From Gemmatimonadaceae bacterium (lineage in GTDB: Bacteria > Gemmatimonadota > Gemmatimonadetes > Gemmatimonadales > Gemmatimonadaceae): 21,635 nucleotides of DNA. The notes beneath the pieces were generated by a model, which was not told the origin of the DNA, made no database searches, and worked only from the letters and a program-made list of their open reading frames with translations. Each line of letters starts with the position of its first letter. Within the stretch, counting starts at the first letter, position 1. The DNA lies in contig JAICUE010000004.1 of assembly GCA_025936015.1 (NCBI GenBank), forward strand, positions 1 to 21,635, given 5' to 3'. The position numbers and the translations under genes were made by a program. This document shows, piece after piece, positions 20,562 through 21,635 of the stretch.

Positions 20562-21635
20562 CCCGTTACCGCGCCGCGGTCGACGCGCTCTTCGCGCGCA
20601 CCGCGGGCGGGGTGAAGCCCGGTCTCGAGCGCACTGAAACGCTGCTCGCTGCGGTCGGCTCGCCACACCGGACGCTCCGCGCATTTCACGTCGCCGGCAC
20701 AAACGGCAAAGGCAGCGTCTGCGCGACGCTCGACAGCCTCCTTCGCGCGAAGGGGCTGCGAGTCGGCCGGTACACCTCGCCGCATCTCGTCGACTTCCGC
20801 GAGCGCATCCTCATCGACGGACGACCGATTGGCGAGGACGAAGTCGCCGACTGGCTCGGAGCACAGGATTCGCTGATCGAGTCATTGGGCGCGACGTTCT
20901 TCGAAGCGACGACCGCGCTCGCCTTCGACCATTTCGCCCGCGCCGGCGTTGACGTCGCGGTCATCGAGACCGGCCTCGGTGGGCGTCTCGATTCGACGAA
21001 TGTCCTTCCCCATCCGATCGCCGCCATCGTCACCTCGATCGGGCTCGATCACACCGACCTGCTCGGGACGACGATCGAGGAGATCGCGATGGAGAAGGGA
21101 GGCATCTTCAAGCGCGCTTCGCCGGCCATCGTCGGCGAACGCGATGCAGCCGTCGCGCGCCAACTGCTCGCGATCGCGCACGAGAAGGGCGCCGCGCCCG
21201 CGCTCGCGGTCGGGATCGACTGGCAGGTATCCGCGATCGAGGTGCACGACGAGGTAACTCGCTTCTCGCTTGGCGACGGCGAGGATTCGCAACGATTCGA
21301 GACTCCCCTCATTGGTGAGCACCAGGCGTACAACACTGCGCTCGCGATCGTCGCGCTCCTCGCGGCGGGCAATAAGTACGCGCCAACCGCTGCCGAAACG
21401 GTGGCAGGCCTCCGCGCCGTTCGGCTACCCGGACGGTTTCAACACGCAGGCCGAATCATCTTCGATGTGGCGCACAATCCTGCTGGAGCGGCGGTGCTCG
21501 CGCGGGCGCTGCGAGCAGCTGACGTCGAACGGCCGATCACGACGGTGCTCTCCGTACTCGCCGACAAGGATTGGCGGGGGATGATGCGCGAGCTTGCTCC
21601 GGTAACCGACCGCTTCATCCTCACCACCGCGCCGA
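20546..21635 (+). CDS. folC: Folylpolyglutamate synthase / dihydrofolate synthase (3' end outside window)
   Basis: The first 363 residues of a Mur-ligase-fold enzyme that adds glutamate to dihydropteroate and/or tetrahydrofolate using ATP. The frame stays open to the window edge. The GTG at 20546 overlaps accD and gives MGLALTRYRAAVDALFART, a plausible FolC start. Visible motifs are the P-loop AGTNGKGSV (GTNGKGS at 51-57), YTSPHLVDFRERI, the ETGLGGRLDSTN block, SIGLDHTDLLG, the GEHQAYNTALA stretch, LPGRFQ and DVAHNPAGA. The frame is continuous from the P-loop to DVAHNP, with no frameshift. The full enzyme should be about 420-440 residues, so roughly the last 60-80 are missing. Whether it carries both synthase activities cannot be told from what is here. 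Confidence 0.93.
   Translation, partial: MGLALTRYRAAVDALFARTAGGVKPGLERTETLLAAVGSPHRTLRAFHVAGTNGKGSVCATLDSLLRAKGLRVGRYTSPHLVDFRERILIDGRPIGEDEVADWLGAQDSLIESLGATFFEATTALAFDHFARAGVDVAVIETGLGGRLDSTNVLPHPIAAIVTSIGLDHTDLLGTTIEEIAMEKGGIFKRASPAIVGERDAAVARQLLAIAHEKGAAPALAVGIDWQVSAIEVHDEVTRFSLGDGEDSQRFETPLIGEHQAYNTALAIVALLAAGNKYAPTAAETVAGLRAVRLPGRFQHAGRIIFDVAHNPAGAAVLARALRAADVERPITTVLSVLADKDWRGMMRELAPVTDRFILTTAP

Noticed and set aside
20546..21635. Frameshift in folC
   Set aside because: The P-loop and the DVAHNP motif are in the same frame and no stop occurs before the window edge; the gene is only cut by the window.

Overview
The window is about 21.6 kb of dense, GC-rich bacterial chromosome (roughly two-thirds G+C by eye). 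Intergenic spaces are short, start codons are often GTG or TTG, and many genes lack a clear Shine-Dalgarno. Gene content is a mix of core genes (mreBCD, PBP2, rodA, accD, folC) with a secreted S9 peptidase, a plant/mycobacterial-type acyl-ACP desaturase and a SemiSWEET. This suggests a free-living Gram-negative bacterium; Gemmatimonadota is my best guess, but that is an inference from style and not proven here. No rRNA, tRNA, CRISPR, phage or insertion sequence was seen.

Layout. 1-462: 3' end of a GH27 alpha-galactosidase. 459-1985 (minus): a two-domain sugar-type ABC ATPase without permease or binding protein beside it. 2304-3299: aldo/keto reductase. 3296-5680 (minus): secreted dipeptidyl-peptidase-IV-like S9 peptidase. 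5837-6244: small cupin. 6345-7703: RhlE-like DEAD-box RNA helicase, separated by a strong hairpin terminator from a convergent acyl-ACP desaturase (7803-8771, minus) and an MFS exporter (8854-10083, minus). 10234-10629: a small protein of unknown function. 10630-11082: a non-coding stretch with a promoter, an inverted repeat and an intrinsic terminator, a candidate small RNA or attenuator ahead of a HAD phosphatase (11083-11892) and a SemiSWEET (11923-12180). 12197-13627 (minus): a 2[4Fe-4S] ferredoxin followed by a geranylgeranyl-reductase-family flavoprotein. 13763-19574: the rod-shape cluster mreB-mreC-mreD-mrdA-rodA, then accD and the 5' part of folC, all on the plus strand.

How the genes work together. 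MreB/C/D, PBP2 and RodA form the elongasome that builds lateral-wall peptidoglycan. AccD (malonyl-CoA supply) and FolC (folate polyglutamylation) follow closely and may be co-transcribed. The ferredoxin probably passes electrons to the adjacent flavoprotein, which would reduce isoprenoid double bonds. The desaturase introduces double bonds into acyl-ACP.

The most unusual signal is not a gene. The octamer CGTTAGGC (either strand) occurs 15 times, with two further copies of its heptamer GTTAGGC. I found no TTAGGC outside this context. Every TTA leucine codon I could find in the called genes lies inside a copy, and two copies supply both stop codons of a convergent gene pair. It behaves like a selected DNA word comparable to uptake signal, recombination or methylation motifs.
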